Shown here one piece after another: positions 3,273 through 5,662 of a stretch of 5,662 nucleotides of DNA. Each line of letters begins with the position of its first letter. Position 1 is the stretch's first letter. A program made the translations under genes and the position numbers. Below the pieces are notes generated by a model that was given only the letters and a program-made list of their open reading frames with translations, made no database searches and was not told where the DNA came from. Location: contig CAZIAB010000049.1 of NCBI GenBank assembly GCA_964537525.1, forward strand, positions 1 through 5,662. The letters are read 5' to 3'. This stretch comes from CAYMDJ01 sp964537525. Its GTDB lineage: Archaea; Aenigmatarchaeota; Aenigmatarchaeia; QMZP01.

Positions 3273-4743
3273 ACTGTTCCGTGCATGCCCCCTCAAGGCA
3301 CCCCAGCTCGCATTCATAAGGATGCTCCTGCGCCATCTGGTACATGCCACAGGTGTATTCAATGAGGAGGGTCTCGTTGAAGCAGTAATCCTCCCATTGC
3401 CCGCCAAGACCGTCCGTCACTGTTCCGGGAATGTAATAGTCACCCATCGTCTCCGTGTCGTTGCACTGGAACACGCAAACCTCGTCGGAGCATCCGTAAC
3501 CATGGCACTGGTCCTTTACGTCCTCCATCGCACCGCAGGAATCATACCAGTATATCATCCCCTCGTTCTGGTTGCAGGTGTAGTTGGCATGGGAGGTGCA
3601 GTTCTGGACCGTGCACTCACCACCCAGGCAGCCATAGACGCATTCTTCCTTCATCTCCTCGGGCGTCCCGCAGGAATCGAACCACCAGACGTTCTCGTTG
3701 TAGCAAGAATAGTTCTGGTGGGGGTCGCACTCGCTCTGGTTGTATGGTATGCAGGCACCCTCCTCGCACACATAACCGTCCGGGCAGGACGTGGTGTTCC
3801 ATTTTATCTCGGTAAGGGAGTGGCAGTACTTCTCAGTGAGCGTGCCGTCGGTGTTGCACTGGTCAGAGAGGCTGGTCGAGCCATAGGTCGCGGTCCCTGC
3901 CTCATAAACATTATATCCTCCGTCAGAATCCACGCATTCCGCGTCCTCGGGGGTTATGCACTTGCTCCCGTCACACCCGTACGCGCAATACTCCTTCTTG
4001 TCCTCCTTGTTTCCGCAGGAATCGAACCAGTAGACGTGGTTGCCGTCGCAGCTGAAGTATGCATGCAGCTCACATTCGCTGTCGTTTATTGCAATTGCCT
4101 CGTCCTCCCTTATGCAGCGGTCAACCTCGCACCCGAAATCGCAGGACATCTTCTTGCCTTCCCTGTTGTCGCATGAATCGAACCAGAACAGGTCGTTATC
4201 GACGCACTTGAGCCTGTACTGGCTCCTGCAGGCCTTCCCGCCATCACACTCTGCCTGCCCGTCCACACACCCTCTCCCGCAGGTCTCTTTCCTGTCCTCC
4301 TTGTTTCCGCAGGAATCGAACCAGTAAATATGACCGTTTACGCAGAGGCTCCTGGAGTGATGCTCGCAGCCCTGCTCCTCCCTGGGCTTGCTGACCTCGA
4401 CCCCTGAGGTTCCCACCTTCCAGGCGCACTCGATTGATTTGGATTCCCAGTCAATCCAGACAACGGCGTAGAAATCGGTATCAGGGTCTGTTATGTTGAC
4501 CTTGTAGAACTCCTTTGCACCCACGTATTCATTGTCGCAGTCAGACCTTATCTCATCGAGGATGTTCTCTGCCTCTGAAGCTGAAAAATGCGTTGCCCTT
4601 ATCTCAGCGTTGGGGTGCTCCTCGAGGAAGCCCTGTATCAGGGGGTTTGCCATCGCTATGGTAGAGGGGTCTATGTTTATGCAGCCCGAGGCCAGGACTA
4701 CCGGAACCATTAACGCAATCAGGACGAGCAACACCCTTCCCAT
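3271..4743 (-). CDS. Cysteine-rich repeat lipoprotein, first of tandem pair
   Basis: Predicted 490-residue exported lipoprotein. Residues 1-20 are a signal peptide ending in lipobox A-S-G-C21. Residues about 22-115 form a non-repeat domain (helical ASEAENILDEI, then strands FYKVNITDPDTDFYAVVWIDWE) with two cysteines, C69 and C106, that could pair. Three six-cysteine WFDSCG modules follow (126-166, 172-210, 224-262), then a different six-cysteine module beginning CVDSDGG (270-331). Two more WFDSCG modules (339-377, 382-423) lead to a second copy of the other module (427-487), which ends the protein. Of 45 cysteines, all but C21 can pair. Nine N-X-S/T sequons are present. The ATG lies 26.5 bases after a TATA-like box, so the mRNA is probably leaderless. 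The gene leads a probable two-gene operon with the next lipoprotein, possibly plus the small membrane protein. No catalytic motif is visible; surface binding, adhesion or envelope structure is an inference. Confidence 0.87.
   Translation of the reverse strand: MGRVLLVLIALMVPVVLASGCINIDPSTIAMANPLIQGFLEEHPNAEIRATHFSASEAENILDEIRSDCDNEYVGAKEFYKVNITDPDTDFYAVVWIDWESKSIECAWKVGTSGVEVSKPREEQGCEHHSRSLCVNGHIYWFDSCGNKEDRKETCGRGCVDGQAECDGGKACRSQYRLKCVDNDLFWFDSCDNREGKKMSCDFGCEVDRCIREDEAIAINDSECELHAYFSCDGNHVYWFDSCGNKEDKKEYCAYGCDGSKCITPEDAECVDSDGGYNVYEAGTATYGSTSLSDQCNTDGTLTEKYCHSLTEIKWNTTSCPDGYVCEEGACIPYNQSECDPHQNYSCYNENVWWFDSCGTPEEMKEECVYGCLGGECTVQNCTSHANYTCNQNEGMIYWYDSCGAMEDVKDQCHGYGCSDEVCVFQCNDTETMGDYYIPGTVTDGLGGQWEDYCFNETLLIEYTCGMYQMAQEHPYECELGCLEGACTEQ
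3283..3465 (-). repeat. Second six-cysteine module type, C-terminal copy (first lipoprotein)
   Basis: This encodes residues 427-487, cysteines spaced x26, x10, x12, x3, x4. Landmarks are CNDTETMGDYY, GTVTDGLGG, W-E-D-Y-C, L-I-E-Y-T-C and LEGAC. Compared with the internal copy (270-331), the DSDGG opening is altered but the cysteine layout is kept. Confidence 0.75.
3475..3729 (-). repeat. Two six-cysteine WFDSCG modules (first lipoprotein, C-terminal pair)
   Basis: This encodes residues 339-423. The first copy has the standard spacing x7, x10, x9, x3, x4 with WWFDSCG. The second has x7, x12, x9, x4, x4 with a YWYDSCG core. Confidence 0.85.
3667..3690. repeat. 24-base exact repeat, copy in first lipoprotein gene
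   Basis: Identical to 2582-2605 in the second lipoprotein gene; it encodes VWWFDSCG of the module at residues 339-377. The two copies are 1085 bases apart. Confidence 0.75.
3751..3936 (-). repeat. Second six-cysteine module type, internal copy (first lipoprotein)
   Basis: This encodes residues 270-331, cysteines spaced x25, x10, x12, x5, x4. It opens with CVDSDGG, has S-D-Q-C, L-T-E-K-Y-C and ends in EEGAC. It is inserted between the third and fourth WFDSCG modules, so the two module types alternate in blocks. Confidence 0.75.
3999..4032. repeat. 34-base exact direct repeat, copy A
   Basis: Identical to 4293-4326, offset by 294 bases (98 codons, in frame). It encodes YWFDSCGNKED of the third module in the first lipoprotein. 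Such identity in neighbouring modules points to recent duplication or gene conversion. Confidence 0.85.
4293..4326. repeat. 34-base exact direct repeat, copy B
   Basis: Identical to 3999-4032; it encodes the same residues in the first module of the first lipoprotein. Recombination between the copies would delete or add exactly 98 codons without a frameshift. Confidence 0.85.
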
Positions 4744-4765
4744 ACAATATAGTTGGTCCAGCTCG

Positions 4766-4773
4766 TATTTATA
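4766..4773 (-). promoter_or_regulatory. TATA-like box for tandem lipoprotein genes
   Basis: The minus strand reads ATATAAAT, centred 26.5 bases before the A of the ATG at 4743. This predicts transcription starting at the start codon. It sits in the 45-base gap after the kinase-like gene, so the lipoproteins need not depend on read-through. Confidence 0.65.
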
Positions 4774-4788
4774 TCATCCTTCTGGTCT

Positions 4789-5592
4789 TCAGTAATCCAA
4801 ACCCTTTATATATGTGCCGCGCCCCTTCTCAGAGAACAGCTCGAACATCAGGTGCTCCGGGCTGGTGACCTGGACATCAAATCCCTGCTTAACCAGCTTG
4901 GCAATCTCCTGCAGCTTTGGTATCATGCCACCATCAACGTGACCGGAATCCAGAATCTCCAGCAGGCCGTCATAGTCCATCTCTGATACAATCTCTCCTT
5001 CCTTAATTACCCCACCGGTAGTGGTCAGGGAAACTGCCCTGTATGGCTTCAGGGATTCAACCAAGAACCGGAATGCAGAATCCGCATTGGGATTGTAGGT
5101 CTTTCCCTCAGGCCCAATGCCCAATGAGGATATGACTGGTATGCGCTTATCTTTAAGAGACAAATCAATCTTCCATTTATCCATATCGATTATGTTGCCC
5201 ACGTAACCATAGTCAGAATCCTCCCCATCCACGTAAAAGACTCTGTTGAGGCACCTTGCACAGTAACCTTCCCAGTTTATCCTGAAAACCATGTCTTTAT
5301 TGACCTCTGTCAGTACCCTGTCTGCTATTATTGCTGTTTTTCTGTCAGTGACCCTCATCCCGTCTTTTTTCTTTATGCCAATGCCTCCGGCTTTCATGGC
5401 AGAATCAATCTGCTCTTGCCCTCCATGTATAAGGACCGGATATACGCAAATGCCGTACAGTTCTCTCAATGCATAAATAAGATAATCATCCAGGCATTTG
5501 CCACTTGACTTGATTACAAGAGGATAATCAGCCTCAATCAACGGTTCCAGATGGTTAATGAATTCCGTTTCGGGTATGCCATAGGTGTCCAT
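4789..5592 (-). CDS. argB: Acetylglutamate kinase-like protein (amino acid kinase family)
   Basis: A 267-residue protein matching N-acetylglutamate kinase over its length. That enzyme phosphorylates N-acetylglutamate with ATP, the second step of arginine or ornithine synthesis, in the cytoplasm. Visible family landmarks are VIK28 near the N-terminus, H56-G-G58, G78-M-R-V-T-D83, Y-V-G-N-I near 130, the IPVISSLG...YNPNAD segment (151-171), G221-G-M-I-P-K226 and a C-terminal ELFSEKGRGT. The style (NADSA, LKPYRAVSL, ELFS...GT) recalls the kinase domain shared by fungal acetylglutamate kinase and N-acetylglutamate synthase. The acetyltransferase domain found after it in those proteins is absent. 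Oddities are a KSSGK loop where K-x-G-G is usual, TTT where the T-D pair is usual, and C111-A-R-C114. It could be an active kinase, a related carboxylate kinase or a regulatory homologue. I chose the ATG at 5592 over an upstream TTG at 5607 because a TATA-like element lies 26 bases before the ATG and would exclude the TTG. Confidence 0.78.
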   Translation of the reverse strand: MDTYGIPETEFINHLEPLIEADYPLVIKSSGKCLDDYLIYALRELYGICVYPVLIHGGQEQIDSAMKAGGIGIKKKDGMRVTDRKTAIIADRVLTEVNKDMVFRINWEGYCARCLNRVFYVDGEDSDYGYVGNIIDMDKWKIDLSLKDKRIPVISSLGIGPEGKTYNPNADSAFRFLVESLKPYRAVSLTTTGGVIKEGEIVSEMDYDGLLEILDSGHVDGGMIPKLQEIAKLVKQGFDVQVTSPEHLMFELFSEKGRGTYIKGLDY

Positions 5593-5613
5593 TTGATTTG
5601 ATATCAAAGTAAA

Positions 5614-5621
5614 TCATAAAA
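5614..5621 (-). promoter_or_regulatory. TATA-like element for acetylglutamate kinase-like gene
   Basis: The minus strand reads TTTTATGA, centred about 26 bases before the ATG at 5592, matching the leaderless spacing seen elsewhere in the window. The box is less canonical than the others. The remaining bases to the right edge hold another A/T-rich element (5648-5654) but no supported gene. Confidence 0.45.
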
Positions 5622-5662
5622 GCCTTCCGGGCCAGTACAATAACCCCTTAAAAGATTTTCCG

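Larger units (their letters stand above)
3958..4368 (-). repeat. Three six-cysteine WFDSCG modules (first lipoprotein, N-terminal block)
   Basis: This encodes residues 126-262. Cysteine spacing is x7, x10, x9, x3, then x6 in the first copy and x4 in the other two. Cores are YWFDSCGNKED, FWFDSCDNREG and YWFDSCGNKED; the first and third copies are the most alike. Confidence 0.88.

Noticed and set aside
3263..3286. Upstream ATG start for the second lipoprotein (eight more residues)
   Set aside because: It would put eight residues before the signal peptide and overlap the first lipoprotein gene. The ATG at 3262 has an AGGTG site at 5 bases.
3322..4176. Long open frame of 284 codons on the plus strand, antisense to the first lipoprotein
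   Set aside because: Same codon-opposed phase and same cause. Its repeated AGIEP segments are the antisense reading of the WFDSCG codons.
2588..4322. tRNA genes suggested by repeated GGTTCGATTCC T-arm-like sequence
   Set aside because: The motif is in frame as W-F-D-S in a cysteine-module array. No acceptor stem, anticodon arm or D-arm is seen around the copies.
2051..4368. CRISPR-like array because of recurrent short sequences
   Set aside because: Repeat units are irregularly spaced, degenerate and in coding frame, and no unique spacers of constant length lie between them.

Overview
The window looks archaeal. Most genes have an A/T-rich TATA-type box centred about 26 bases before the start codon, several starts seem to be leaderless, two others have Shine-Dalgarno-like sites, and two genes encode lipobox lipoproteins full of cysteine-rich repeats. 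The protein types (a membrane-anchored thioredoxin-fold protein, many N-glycosylation sequons, cysteine-repeat surface proteins) suggest a DPANN-type lineage such as the Woesearchaeota/Pacearchaeota group. That placement is an inference from style and cannot be proved without a marker gene.

Left part (1-989): two thiol-redox genes on the minus strand. The first is cut by the left edge and is an N-terminally anchored thioredoxin-fold protein with a CSHC active site. The second is a complete 79-residue glutaredoxin-like protein with a CPWC site. A short region (900-989) then holds divergent promoters and a palindrome. Middle (990-1999): an unrecognised 208-residue plus-strand gene converges, with an 11-base gap, on a small minus-strand gene for a membrane-anchored protein with six cysteines.

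Centre-right (2039-4743): two tandem minus-strand lipoprotein genes. Together they hold nine copies of a six-cysteine module with spacing C-x7-C-x10-C-x9-C-x3-C-x4-C around a WFDSCG core, plus three copies of a second six-cysteine module. The second gene starts just after the first, and its ribosome binding site overlaps the first gene's stop codon, so the two are probably co-translated. Right part (4789-5592): an acetylglutamate-kinase-like protein of the amino acid kinase fold. Its substrate-side motifs are kept but the phosphate-binding loop is changed.

A possible theme is extracytoplasmic disulfide chemistry. The two lipoproteins carry 44 and 52 cysteines besides the lipidated one, and the small membrane protein has six, all even numbers. 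The anchored thioredoxin-fold protein nearby could form or repair those disulfides. This link rests on proximity and biochemistry only. I saw no RNA genes, CRISPR array, transposon or origin. No gene-free stretch exceeds 300 bases; the longest, 503-659, holds a promoter, an operator-like palindrome and a possible T-rich terminator.
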